A DNA stretch of 61,651 nucleotides from an uncultured Clostridia bacterium (GCA_937922005.1 CAKZWV010000065.1:1-61651), one strand, 5' to 3'. Shown: positions 8,247 to 16,489, numbered from the stretch's first letter. Notes: generated by a model not told the origin, from the sequence alone. Program-made: numbers and translations.

Positions 8247-9489
8247 TTCTCATGAGGGCCCAAGTCAGACAGGCCAAAATGGCAATCGTGAGACACTGGT
8301 CTCCGATGACCTGAAAAAAATACCGACTCGGACCGCCGAGGTTCAGTTCATAAATGCCTTGGGAAACAAGACCCAAGGGGTTTCGCAGGACCCAGGGCGC
8401 ATGGGCTTTTAGCTGGGTCAGCACGTCAGTCGACATCATGCCCGACAAAAAACTCAAAAAGAGCGGAATCCCAACAGCGAGCCCATCTACCAGGCTTTGC
8501 TGGTGGGGGAAAAGACAGCTCAAACTAGCGCCCATTAATATGCTACAAATATTCCCCAGAGCCAAGACAAGACAGAGGTATCCCTTATGGGGCCCGTAGT
8601 CGATCCCCAAAAAGGAGATATAGGCATAGGCAAAGCAAGTAATAATGATTTGAAAAATGGTCAAGGGCACAAAGCTTGCCATAAAGAGTTTTCCTTTGGA
8701 AAGTGGGGAGACGGCCCGGCGCATGGCCTCTGCTCCCTGGTTAGCCTGGGTATTGCGGGCGCACATAATCCCCATATGTAAGGGATAGATGGCAAAATAT
8801 GCCAGGGCGGCATAAAACATAATATAAATGGGGGAGATGGGCTTTCGTTGGGACTCCAGCTTGTATTGAACCATGGAATTCATATCAAAGTTGTCCTCCT
8901 CCATTTTCGTTCCAAAAGCCGGAGGCCCCACCGGCACCAACTTTCCTGTCTGAAATCCCTCAATAATGGCCTTTTCCGTAGCCTTCGCTTGATTAATCGC
9001 CTGGAGGACCCCCTGGAGGATGCCGGTGTTTACCTCATCCGGCCGCCCAAGAAGAAAGCGATAGGTTCCCTTCTCATCTTGGTAGACAATGCCTTGAATC
9101 TTATTCTGGCGCAGATCATCCTCCAAATCCGACCGATCCGTAGCCCTTTCCGTAATCTGAAGGACATCTACCATGCTCAAGATCTTTTCTGCTATGGAAT
9201 CCCTTGCCGCTTCTGCGTCTGAGGGCTCTGTCTGCGAAGCATTCGCCATCTTATAATAGGCCTCTATAGGATCCCCCGTCGGCGCTTTCTCTCCCTCAGC
9301 TGCCTCTTTACTGGCCGCCTCCACTAAACCTATCTTGATCGTATCGATTTTTGGATTTTCATCCTTAAACAACCCCGATAAGGCTAAATAAAATATGGTC
9401 AAATAGGCGATTGGAAAGAGGAGGGCCCATATGATGAAGTCCTTGCTGCGGAAGAGGGATTTGACCTCGTAGCCCATCATCCTAAGCAT
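8224..9489 (-). CDS. ABC-2 type exporter permease, first subunit
   Basis: 421 residues: an N-terminal helix (DFIIWALLFPIAYLTIFYLA), a large external domain, then about five helices with the ABC-2 pattern, ending MRRRHYASL. The ATG at 9489 overlaps the end of the ATPase gene by 8 bases (ATGCTTAG) and has AGGAG upstream, which fixes the start; further upstream codons in this frame are antisense to nothing functional and lack a site. It forms the membrane channel with the neighbouring permease. Substrate unknown. Confidence 0.85.
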   Translation of the reverse strand: MLRMMGYEVKSLFRSKDFIIWALLFPIAYLTIFYLALSGLFKDENPKIDTIKIGLVEAASKEAAEGEKAPTGDPIEAYYKMANASQTEPSDAEAARDSIAEKILSMVDVLQITERATDRSDLEDDLRQNKIQGIVYQDEKGTYRFLLGRPDEVNTGILQGVLQAINQAKATEKAIIEGFQTGKLVPVGPPAFGTKMEEDNFDMNSMVQYKLESQRKPISPIYIMFYAALAYFAIYPLHMGIMCARNTQANQGAEAMRRAVSPLSKGKLFMASFVPLTIFQIIITCFAYAYISFLGIDYGPHKGYLCLVLALGNICSILMGASLSCLFPHQQSLVDGLAVGIPLFLSFLSGMMSTDVLTQLKAHAPWVLRNPLGLVSQGIYELNLGGPSRYFFQVIGDQCLTIAILACLTWALMRRRHYASL

Positions 9490-10474
9490 GGTCCCTGAGC
9501 TCCTTTCCTGTAATTTCCAAAAAGACATCATTGAGGTTTGGTTGCTGCGAGCTGATGGAAAGTGGCTCCACTCCCATCTTTTCAAGTGCGTGCAAGATCT
9601 CCAGGAGCTGCCTGCCCCCATCTTGTCCCCCGCACATCTGCAAAGTCAAAAGGCCTGCTGCTTCGTCATAATTAGCCGAGGCTACCTGCTCTAACCCTTG
9701 TAAATACTCCACCGTCGCCGCTTCGATCTGATAGCTTTTTACTTGGATATTTTCACCGAGTTTTGTCTGGGCTAGGATTTCAGCGGTTGTCCCCTGGCTA
9801 ATGATCTGCCCATGGTCAAGAATGACCAAACGATCGCACAGCCTTTCCACTTCTTCCATATAGTGGGTCGTATAAATAATGGTGACCCCCTGTTTACGTA
9901 GCTCTTGGATTCCCTCTAAAATATTGTTCCGGGATTGAGGGTCGACCGCCACGGTGGGCTCGTCTAAGAAAATCAGCTGGGGATGATGAGCAATCCCGCA
10001 AGCTAAGTTTAAGCGTCGTAAGAGACCACCGGACAACTTTTTCGGTAAGAATTTGTGAAAGTCGCCCAGCTGAGTGAAGGCAATAGCCTCTTCTACCCCT
10101 TGACGTCGTTTCTTGGGATCGCTTATATACAAGCCGCAAAAGTAATCGATGTTTTCTTGAACGGTCAGTTCCTGATTGACGGCGACGTTCTGAGGAACAA
10201 AGCCAATTTTCTTCTTGATCTCTGCCGCATGGGGCCCCATGGCCTGGCCAAATAGATCTATTTCCCCCTGATCATAGTGGAGGAGGGCCAACACGCAATG
10301 GGTCAGGGTCGTCTTTCCCGATCCATTGGGTCCCAGGAGCCCAAAAATCTCTCCTTCTTTTACCGCAAGACTCAGGTCATTCAGGGCAACGAGTTCCTTA
10401 TATTTTTTTGTTAGGTGGCGAACCTCTACCACATAGGGGGGATTCACCCGATCATCCACATTCTTTTCTGTCAT
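9482..10474 (-). CDS. ABC transporter ATP-binding protein (ABC-2/drug-export type)
   Basis: 330 residues. Walker A is GPNGSGKTT (about 48-56), the signature is LSGGLLRRL, Walker B with catalytic Glu is LIFLDEP, and the switch His is in TTHYMEE. The C-terminal ~90 residues form the accessory domain typical of DrrA/CcmA-like exporter ATPases. It is the first gene of the three-gene exporter operon and overlaps the first permease. AAAAGGGA lies ahead of the ATG. It powers export by ATP hydrolysis at the cytoplasmic face. Confidence 0.92.
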   Translation of the reverse strand: MTEKNVDDRVNPPYVVEVRHLTKKYKELVALNDLSLAVKEGEIFGLLGPNGSGKTTLTHCVLALLHYDQGEIDLFGQAMGPHAAEIKKKIGFVPQNVAVNQELTVQENIDYFCGLYISDPKKRRQGVEEAIAFTQLGDFHKFLPKKLSGGLLRRLNLACGIAHHPQLIFLDEPTVAVDPQSRNNILEGIQELRKQGVTIIYTTHYMEEVERLCDRLVILDHGQIISQGTTAEILAQTKLGENIQVKSYQIEAATVEYLQGLEQVASANYDEAAGLLTLQMCGGQDGGRQLLEILHALEKMGVEPLSISSQQPNLNDVFLEITGKELRDHA

Positions 10475-10634
10475 CTTTGTTTTCTTATCCCTTTTCTAGT
10501 GTTCCTTATTCTGGATGCTAGTCATCCGCAGGATCATAATCATTTAGCTCATATTTCTAAGGACTGTGTTCCTTTACATACCAAGATCTCTAAAAAGATC
10601 CATAGAAAGCGCCATCGAACATAGCTCTCCATTC

Positions 10635-10692
10635 TATTTTGAACACTAATTTGCACGAGAATATTTTAGCAAAGTTCAAAATATGCCTTCAA
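10635..10692 (-). promoter_or_regulatory. Promoter and 10-bp inverted repeat ahead of the exporter operon
   Basis: Read on the minus strand, TTGAAG (10692-10687) and TAAAAT (10668-10663) are 18 bases apart. A perfect 10-bp inverted repeat, TATTTTGAAC at 10635-10644 and GTTCAAAATA at 10674-10683, brackets the -10 element, an arrangement expected for a repressor operator. The remaining leader to 10474 contains a tiny possible ORF of ten codons, which I do not call. No regulator gene lies directly beside it. Confidence 0.55.
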
Positions 10693-10758
10693 GCGATTTT
10701 TGTAAATTTAAAGTAAACCACACTTGGTAGCCTTTTTTATCAGCATTTAGTGGACAGC

Positions 10759-10789
10759 AAAAAGCCCCGCTCAAAAGTTGGGCGGGGCT
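10759..10789 (-). terminator. Terminator of the peroxiredoxin transcript
   Basis: On the minus strand AGCCCCGC (10789-10782) pairs with GCGGGGCT (10770-10763) and is followed by TTTTTGC. It lies 50-80 bases past the peroxiredoxin stop codon. Confidence 0.85.
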
Positions 10790-10838
10790 GATTGCTAAGG
10801 CTGTCTTAGTGCCGGATTTTTAGATAAAGGCCTATTTC

Positions 10839-11822
10839 TTAGTCTTGGGAGGGCTTGAAGGCCAAGTACCAGGTGACGAGGTCTAGGCCCTCGCCTTTTT
10901 CGGCCCGGGCTGCCACTTCTTCTTTGGTGGGTGGCATGGGGTCAATGACGGGCTCCCCTGGCTGCCAATCGGCGGGGGTGGCTACACCCTGCTTGTCAGC
11001 GGTCTGGAGAGCAATGAGGGCCCGCTTGATCTCTTGCATGTTCCGACCGGTAGAGGCGGGATAGTAGATGATGAGACGGAGCACGCCCTTAGGGTCGATG
11101 ATGAAGAGGGCCCGGAGGGTCTTTTTCGAACTGGGGTCATGGATCATCCCATAGCGCTTGGCAACCTTCATAGAAACGTCATCAATGACGGGGTAGTCAA
11201 TTTTGACGTTTTTGAAATCTTTCCAATGGAGACTTTCGATATCACGCAACCAAGCAATGTGGCTGGGCGTCGAATCAACAGAGAGACCAATCAACTTGGT
11301 ATTGAGCTTTGCAAATTCCTCTTGCATGGCCCCGAAGGTCAAGAATTCTGTCGTGCAGACGGGGGTAAAGTCACCCGGGTGGGAGAAGAGGATAACCCAA
11401 CTTCCTTCATAATCTTCAGGGAAGGAAATGGGACCATTCGAGGTCATCGCCTCAAAAGCTGGGGCTGGCGACCCGATGGCTACGGTAGTCTTAGATCCGT
11501 GGCAGCCACAGGCACAGTCATCACCGCAGCAGCAGTCATCGTCGCAGCAGCAATCATCATCGCAGCAATCATCGCCACAAAGATACAAGTCTCCGCAGCA
11601 GTAGATGTCTCCACAGATGTAGCGATCATCGCTGCAGCAATCCTCGTCGCAGCAGCAGTCGTCGTCACAGCAATCCTCATCATCGCAGCAGCAGTTATCA
11701 TCGCTGCAGCAGGTCTCATACTCGCAGGAAGCCTGCTGATGATCCTGATGCTGACACCCAGCTCCTTCGTGATGGTCATGATGGTGCTTATTGGACATGC
11801 AATCGTTATTTTCTTTTTTCAT
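10839..11822 (-). CDS. Peroxiredoxin (1-Cys/Prx6-like) with Cys/Asp/His-rich N-terminal extension
   Basis: 327 residues in two parts. Residues 1-110 contain 30 cysteines, mostly as CC or CCC separated by acidic DD/DED/GDD, plus a His cluster (HHHDHH at 13-18); this looks like a soft-metal-binding sponge or redox buffer. Residues ~112-327 are a full Prx6-type peroxiredoxin with the peroxidatic site DFTPVCTTE (Cys156), the following R/W-rich core and the long C-terminal arm typical of the 1-Cys group. AAAGGAG six bases before the ATG supports the whole-length start, so the extension is real at gene level. It lies 35 bases after an XRE regulator gene and ends at its own terminator. Peroxide reduction is established for the domain; the metal or redox role of the extension is inference. 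Confidence 0.9.
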   Translation of the reverse strand: MKKENNDCMSNKHHHDHHEGAGCQHQDHQQASCEYETCCSDDNCCCDDEDCCDDDCCCDEDCCSDDRYICGDIYCCGDLYLCGDDCCDDDCCCDDDCCCGDDCACGCHGSKTTVAIGSPAPAFEAMTSNGPISFPEDYEGSWVILFSHPGDFTPVCTTEFLTFGAMQEEFAKLNTKLIGLSVDSTPSHIAWLRDIESLHWKDFKNVKIDYPVIDDVSMKVAKRYGMIHDPSSKKTLRALFIIDPKGVLRLIIYYPASTGRNMQEIKRALIALQTADKQGVATPADWQPGEPVIDPMPPTKEEVAARAEKGEGLDLVTWYLAFKPSQD

Positions 11823-11857
11823 ATGTTCTCCTTTTAAATCCTTAAAAAATTATTTAT

Positions 11858-12091
11858 TTATCCTAGTAAGGGTTCTTGAAGCTTCTCCGGAATGGGAAGC
11901 TCATCAAATTGAAAAAGATCATGAACAGACGTTTTCAAGATGTAGGCCAGACGAAAAGCAAGGACCAAACTAGGGTCATATTTGCCATTTTCGACGGCAT
12001 TGATGGTCTGTCTACTAACCCCACAGCGCAGGGCCAGTTGCTTTTGGGACATCTTGCACTTTATCCGATACTGATGAATCTTATTTCTCAT
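11858..12091 (-). CDS. XRE-family (Cro/C1-type) small DNA-binding protein
   Basis: 77 residues, almost entirely one helix-turn-helix domain: MRNKIHQYRIKCKMSQKQLA, then the recognition helix SRQTINAVENGKYDPSL, then AFRLAYILKTSVHDLF. This matches the short YgzD/YozG-type XRE regulators. ATG at 12091 was chosen for GAGGA upstream and the usual family start; an in-frame TTG at 12124 would add 11 residues. It is transcribed toward the peroxiredoxin gene 35 bases away and may control it, though that is only context. Confidence 0.85.
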   Translation of the reverse strand: MRNKIHQYRIKCKMSQKQLALRCGVSRQTINAVENGKYDPSLVLAFRLAYILKTSVHDLFQFDELPIPEKLQEPLLG

Positions 12092-12236
12092 AATTTCATC
12101 CTCGTCAAGCTGCATCTGTGCCAAGTTTTAGGGCAGCAGGCTGAAAGCTTTCTTTCTATTCATGGTTTCATAGCCCTAACTCATCTTAAAGCAAATACTC
12201 CAAATTAGCAAATTTCTCGTTTTCCACGCCTCCTTA

Positions 12237-12326
12237 TCGCCTAGTTGTTAGCTATTTTCTCGCCTTGTCGTTGCTTTATTCTCGCCCAGTCGTGGCCTAA
12301 TTCCTGCCTTTTCGTGATCTTCTTTC
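12237..12326. repeat. Degenerate ~22-bp tandem repeat, four copies
   Basis: Units start at about 12237, 12260, 12282 and 12304. The best-kept are TCGCCTTGTCGTTGCTTT.. and TCGCCCAGTCGTGGCCTA.., each ending ATTC. They lie between the divergent XRE and antiporter genes, upstream of the antiporter promoter. The rest of the ~520-base gap holds that promoter and the leader RNA. Confidence 0.6.
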
Positions 12327-12442
12327 CACTTTACTATAGTCCTGTTATGGTCTTGTAATCTGTGTTGAAAAAGTGATTATTTGCTAAGGATGAAAATTTA
12401 AAATGCGTTTAAATTCTTATGAATTCTATTGTATGCGTTTCT

Positions 12443-12471
12443 TTGATTTTTATTAGCGAAGATGGTAGAAT
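12443..12471 (+). promoter_or_regulatory. Sigma-A promoter of the antiporter/leader transcript
   Basis: TTGATT (12443-12448) and TAGAAT (12466-12471) are separated by 17 bases. A start site near 12478 would put the structured leader about 20 bases into the transcript. Confidence 0.65.
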
Positions 12472-12496
12472 TATCGTGCTTTCAGATCTCAGGTAA

Positions 12497-12576
12497 CCCG
12501 AATGCTCTACGGCGGATGACGCCAAGCCAGTCCAGGTCCCGCACCCAAGGGGTGACTGGTACGAGGAGCATTTGGG
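12497..12576 (+). ncRNA. Candidate structured cis-regulatory leader RNA (riboswitch-like)
   Basis: An 11-bp closing stem (12497-12507 with 12566-12576, one G-U) encloses a three-way junction. The first arm is GGCG-GATGA-CGCC (12111-style hairpin at 12511-12523). The second arm is CCAGTC/GACTGG (12527-12532 with 12554-12559) with an inner ACCC-AAG-GGGT hairpin (12543-12553). The element starts ~20 bases after a good promoter and ends 33 bases before the antiporter ATG. I cannot match it to a named riboswitch class from memory. The Na+/H+ antiporter downstream suggests an ion or pH sensor; histidine is an alternative given hutH. No T-run terminator follows, so control of translation is more likely. 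Confidence 0.6.
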
Positions 12577-12609
12577 CCCTTTCCCCATTTAGAATAGAGA
12601 GGTAAAAAG

Positions 12610-14178
12610 ATGACGAAGAAAGACAATAACACATCCTCCCAAACAGCAAAAGGTAAGGGAAAAATTAGAATCCCTTCTATCTTTGAGGCCCTTTTACCCA
12701 TAGTTGTAATGGTAGGTCTCATGCTCTATGGGTTCATTGTCAATAAAGATGGCTACCATGATGCCCATATGCCCTTGGTTGTGGCGATCAGTGTAGCTTG
12801 CTTTGTTGGTGTGGCCTGCGGGCATAGCTTTGCTGATATGTTAGATGGTATGCTCCAGCGGCTCAATGCGACCATGGAAGCTATTTTGATTTTGTTGACC
12901 GTTGGATTACTGATTTCATCCTTCATGATCTCAGGCACCATTCCCAGCATTATCTATTATGGGCTAAAACTCCTTACCCCTAGGCTTTTCTTGCCGGTAG
13001 GGGCTCTCATGTGCGGCGTTGTCGGCCTGGCATGTGGCTCCTCTTGGACGGCTACGGCTACCATGGGTATTGCATTTATGGGCATTGGATTAGGCTTGGG
13101 AATTAATCCTGCATTGACTGCTGGTATGATCATCTCTGGTGCCTATGTCGGCGACAAATTTTCTCCCCTATCAGATACAACCAACCTTGCCGCTGCCGTA
13201 GCTGAGACTGGTCTTTTCGACCACGTTACGGCGATGATCTCGACGACAGGGCCCGTATTTTTACTTGCTCTGATCTTATATGGTATTGTTGGGTTTAATA
13301 TTGATGTCTCCCGCTATGATCCTTCTAAGGCCATCGCTATCCAAGAAGCCCTAAAGAGTACATTTAATATCACACCATTGCTATTTATTCCAATCTTTGT
13401 TGTTATTATCGCTTGTATCGTTAAGATGCCGGGTCTGGTCGGCGTTCTTCTTTCTGTCGTTACTGGCGTGGTTTTTGCCTTAATTTTCCAAAAAGGTTAT
13501 GGCAATATTGGCAACATTTTCGATGTTCTCCACTATGGTCCTAGTTTTGAAACCGGCAACGAACTGGTCGATAAACTTCTCGCTAAAGGCGGCATGGACA
13601 ACCAGATGTGGACCGTCAACCTGATCCTCCTTGCTGTTTCTTATGGCGGTGCCTTAGAGCGCTGTGGATGCGTAGAGGCACTCTTTGGTAGATTGAAAAA
13701 GAGAATTAATTCAGTTGGCGGCTTAGTCCTGACCACCATGGTGACTTCATTGTTCTGTGATGCCGCCATGGGTGACCAATTCCTGGGGATTGGGATTCCA
13801 GCTCCCTTATATGCTGAAAAGTATGATGAGCTTGGCCTGAGTCGCAATATGCTCTCCAGAACTTTAGAGGATTGCGGTACGCTTTGGGCTTGCATGTTCC
13901 CCTGGACTGCCTGCGGTGCTTATCAGTCTGGTATCCTAGGAATGAGTCCCTTTATGTATTTCCCCTTTGCTTTTGTGAACCTTATCAATCCTATCTATGC
14001 GGCATTGACGGCCTTCATGGGTAGAAATATTATTTGGGCTGATGGGTCTTACACTAACATCTGGGGCAAGACGGTAAAGAAACAGCCAGCTGAAGCTCCT
14101 GAGGAAGCCCATAAAGTAGCACTTGCTAACCTAGAGAGAAGAAGAGAGCAAGGCTTGGCTCCTAAGATCAGTGCTTAG
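12610..14178 (+). CDS. nhaC: NhaC-family Na+/H+ antiporter-like transporter
   Basis: 522 residues with about eleven to twelve membrane helices. The NhaC/ArsB-like signature is clear: CGSSWTATATMGIAFMGIG around residues 141-160, then GAYVGDKFSPLSDTTNLAAA, then SLFCDAAMGDQF and TLEDCGTLWACMFPWT. A polar N-terminal 20 residues and a basic C-terminal tail flank the core. AGAGG precedes the ATG. It is preceded by a structured leader and followed by a small membrane protein and hutH. NhaC members exchange Na+ for H+, but some act as Na+ or proton-coupled organic acid or amino-acid carriers; the hutH neighbour makes histidine or urocanate transport worth considering. Confidence 0.9.
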   Translation: MTKKDNNTSSQTAKGKGKIRIPSIFEALLPIVVMVGLMLYGFIVNKDGYHDAHMPLVVAISVACFVGVACGHSFADMLDGMLQRLNATMEAILILLTVGLLISSFMISGTIPSIIYYGLKLLTPRLFLPVGALMCGVVGLACGSSWTATATMGIAFMGIGLGLGINPALTAGMIISGAYVGDKFSPLSDTTNLAAAVAETGLFDHVTAMISTTGPVFLLALILYGIVGFNIDVSRYDPSKAIAIQEALKSTFNITPLLFIPIFVVIIACIVKMPGLVGVLLSVVTGVVFALIFQKGYGNIGNIFDVLHYGPSFETGNELVDKLLAKGGMDNQMWTVNLILLAVSYGGALERCGCVEALFGRLKKRINSVGGLVLTTMVTSLFCDAAMGDQFLGIGIPAPLYAEKYDELGLSRNMLSRTLEDCGTLWACMFPWTACGAYQSGILGMSPFMYFPFAFVNLINPIYAALTAFMGRNIIWADGSYTNIWGKTVKKQPAEAPEEAHKVALANLERRREQGLAPKISA

Positions 14179-14211
14179 GTCCTCCATAAGCATGAAGGAG
14201 ATACGATTGTT

Positions 14212-14745
14212 ATGAAGAGACAACCCCTGCCCTGGGATGAATTGACAGATCCGGTCTATCCGTCTGTCGAAGGCAAAGAAAAAGCCCCTTGGGTCCGTCC
14301 CGGAATGTGGGGTTTTAGTATACTTCTTATTGTATTTGGCTTGGTCAAGCCCTTTTATCTCAGTTGTCTTTTTGGGGTTCTCTATGTCCTGACATTGATC
14401 ATGCAGCGTTCTGTAGTAGCTACGTCTCGGGGACTAGAAATCTTCAATCAAATGTACATTACAAAGTTTTATGAGCGGTGGGAATGGTCAGAAATGGATG
14501 CCATTACCTATGAATTTCCCGCTCGATTTCCCGGAAAGGTTCTTTTATATTTTACCAAGGGAGACCGGACGAGAAGAGCCTTTTTTCTTCAGGATGCCTG
14601 GCCTGCTATTGAGGAGTATGCTAAGTCAGCCCACCCGGATATGACATTTTATGATGCCAAGGAGTACCGGACGGAGCCAAGCGCTCGCCCTTCTCGCCAG
14701 GGAAAATCCTTCAAAGGCGGTCGTAAAAAACTGAAAAAAAAGTAA
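14212..14745 (+). CDS. Small membrane protein, PH-like cytoplasmic domain, unknown function
   Basis: 177 residues. Two close hydrophobic segments at about 33-65 form a hairpin, followed by a soluble region (RGLEIFNQMY, WEWSEMDAITYEFP, KVLLYFTKGDRTRR) whose strand pattern resembles bacterial PH-like (YdbT/YcxB) domains. The last ~20 residues are strongly basic (KGGRKKLKKK). AAGGAGA lies ten bases before the ATG. It is 33 bases downstream of the antiporter and probably co-transcribed with it. No function is assigned. Confidence 0.65.
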   Translation: MKRQPLPWDELTDPVYPSVEGKEKAPWVRPGMWGFSILLIVFGLVKPFYLSCLFGVLYVLTLIMQRSVVATSRGLEIFNQMYITKFYERWEWSEMDAITYEFPARFPGKVLLYFTKGDRTRRAFFLQDAWPAIEEYAKSAHPDMTFYDAKEYRTEPSARPSRQGKSFKGGRKKLKKK

Positions 14746-14750
14746 TCCCC

Positions 14751-14804
14751 AGATCTCAACCTGGGGCAGGGCTTGTGGCCTCCGCCATCAGGTGAGATCT
14801 TTTC
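14751..14804 (+). terminator. Probable terminator between the small membrane protein and hutH
   Basis: AGATCTCA (14751-14758) pairs with TGAGATCT (14793-14800), and CCTG/CAGG extend the stem after a one-base bulge; TTTT follows. A short hairpin TTCCCG/CGGGAA lies just before the hutH ribosome-binding site. Partial readthrough into hutH is possible. Confidence 0.5.
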
Positions 14805-14877
14805 CTCTCGGTGCCCCTCCCGGAGCCCCTGTGAAGGAAATATTCCCGCCTAGCGGGAAGAGAAAGGAACAAAATCT

Positions 14878-16446
14878 ATGATTTTACACCCAGAAGCAAT
14901 CAAAGAAGTTGTCGTTGATGGCAAGAGCCTAGATGTAGAAAAGTTCATCGCTGTTGCACGTTACAAGGCCAAAGTACGTCTGGATGAGGAAGCTCTGGCT
15001 GCCATGAAAAAATCGCGTGCCATGGCTGAGAACATCGTCAAAGAAAAGAGGGTAGTCTACGGGATCACCACGGGATTTGGTGAATTCCAGAAAGTTGCGG
15101 TTCCTGTAGAGGAAAGTGAGCAGCTGTCTACCAACCTGATTCTCAGCCACTGCACGGCGACGGGAACTCCCTACGAGGATGAGGTAGTCCGTGGGATGTT
15201 ACTCCTGCGTGCCAATGCCTTGGCCGTAGGCGTCTCAGGTGTCCGTCCCATCTTGGTCGAGATGATGCTGGAGATGTTGAACAAGAATGTCCTGCCTGAG
15301 GTACCTCAAAAAGGTTCTGTTGGTTCTTCTGGGGACCTGGCACCTTTGGCCCATATGACCCTGCCCCTCTTAGGGCTTGGCAAGGCTAAATTTGAGGGCA
15401 AAGTCCTTCCTGGAAAAGAGGCCATGGAGAAAGCCGGCATCGAGACCCTACCTACCCTTTCTTATAAGGAAGGTCTCGGGATGACCAACGGCACCTGCGC
15501 TATGACTTCCGTAGGTACCTTGGCCTTCTATGACACCGAGCGGGCTGCTCAGTTGGCTGATGTAATTTCTACCATGAGCATGGAGGGCCTAACCGCCCTG
15601 CTGAATGCCTTTGATGAGCGGGTCCACCAAGTCCGTCCTCACAAGGGCCAAATCAACGTAGCTGCCAACCTGCGGAAGTTAACAAAGGGCTCGGAAATTT
15701 TAGATAATTGCCAGCATGACCGGGTTCAGGATGCCTATAGTATCCGTTGTATTCCTCAGATTCACGGTGCTGTTCGTCAAGCTCTGGACTATGTCCGTGA
15801 GCAAATTGACGTGGAGCTCAATGCCGTCACAGATAATCCTCTCTTATTCTTGGATGATGAGGCCGTTATTTCTGGTGGAAACTTCCACGGTGAACCTATG
15901 GCGATTGCCTTTGACACCCTGGGCATGGCTGCAGCCGAAATTGCGGATGTCTCCGAACGTCGAACGGAGCGGATGGTCAACTCGGCCTTATCTAACGGCT
16001 TGACCCCCTTCCTAGTGACCGATCCTGGGATTAACTCTGGATTTATGATTGTTCAGTATGCCGCAGCTTCCATGGTTTCTGAGAATAAGGTTTATGCCCA
16101 TCCTGCTTGCGTAGATTCCATTCCTACCTCGGCCAACCAAGAGGACCTCGTCTCCATGGGAACTACCTCCGCCAGAACAGCTCGGATGATTTGTGACAAC
16201 ACCTATTCTGTTTTAGCTGATGAGCTCTTAACGGCTTGCCAGGCGATCGATATTCGTCGCAGACAAAAGACCCATGGTGAGGGCATTACCCCCCTTCATC
16301 AGGATCTGTATGACCATGTCAGAGCAAAAGTTGCCTTCTATGAGAAAGATCGGGAAATCTGGCCGGATATCGCAGCGGTCGAAGAGATGGTTCGCTCTGG
16401 AGAACTCTTCTCCATCATCGAAAAGCACGTTCCTGACCTAGTCTAA
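14878..16446 (+). CDS. hutH: Histidine ammonia-lyase
   Basis: 522 residues, slightly longer than the usual ~505. It deaminates L-histidine to urocanate and ammonia in the cytoplasm, using a self-made MIO cofactor. Visible features are YGITTGFG (Tyr61), the NLILSHCT substrate loop, GSSGDLAPLAH (MIO triad Ser150-Ser151-Gly152), RVQDAYSIRC, VTDNPL, NFHGEP and VSENKVYAHPA. The triad is Ser-Ser-Gly rather than the common Ala-Ser-Gly. AGAAAGGAAC precedes the ATG. Other hut genes (urocanase, imidazolonepropionase) are not in the window. It ends at a strong terminator. Confidence 0.95.
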   Translation: MILHPEAIKEVVVDGKSLDVEKFIAVARYKAKVRLDEEALAAMKKSRAMAENIVKEKRVVYGITTGFGEFQKVAVPVEESEQLSTNLILSHCTATGTPYEDEVVRGMLLLRANALAVGVSGVRPILVEMMLEMLNKNVLPEVPQKGSVGSSGDLAPLAHMTLPLLGLGKAKFEGKVLPGKEAMEKAGIETLPTLSYKEGLGMTNGTCAMTSVGTLAFYDTERAAQLADVISTMSMEGLTALLNAFDERVHQVRPHKGQINVAANLRKLTKGSEILDNCQHDRVQDAYSIRCIPQIHGAVRQALDYVREQIDVELNAVTDNPLLFLDDEAVISGGNFHGEPMAIAFDTLGMAAAEIADVSERRTERMVNSALSNGLTPFLVTDPGINSGFMIVQYAAASMVSENKVYAHPACVDSIPTSANQEDLVSMGTTSARTARMICDNTYSVLADELLTACQAIDIRRRQKTHGEGITPLHQDLYDHVRAKVAFYEKDREIWPDIAAVEEMVRSGELFSIIEKHVPDLV

Positions 16447-16489
16447 GTTCTTAGATCAAGAAGATTAACAGCTTAATCTAGAAAATGAA

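Noticed and set aside
10594..10624. Ten-codon leader peptide (MFDGAFYGSF) on the minus strand ahead of the exporter
   Set aside because: It has a GGAGAG-like site but no run of regulatory codons and no following attenuator, so I see no support for function.
11034..11837. Long plus-strand open frames opposite the peroxiredoxin gene
   Set aside because: They are a by-product of the repetitive Cys/Asp codons on the minus strand; the translations are low-complexity Ala/Ile/Val with no ribosome-binding site.
12541..12576. T-box leader (GGGGTGACTGGTACG resembling AGGGTGGNACCGCG)
   Set aside because: The T-box core is not matched, no specifier stem or terminator is present, and the downstream gene is an antiporter.
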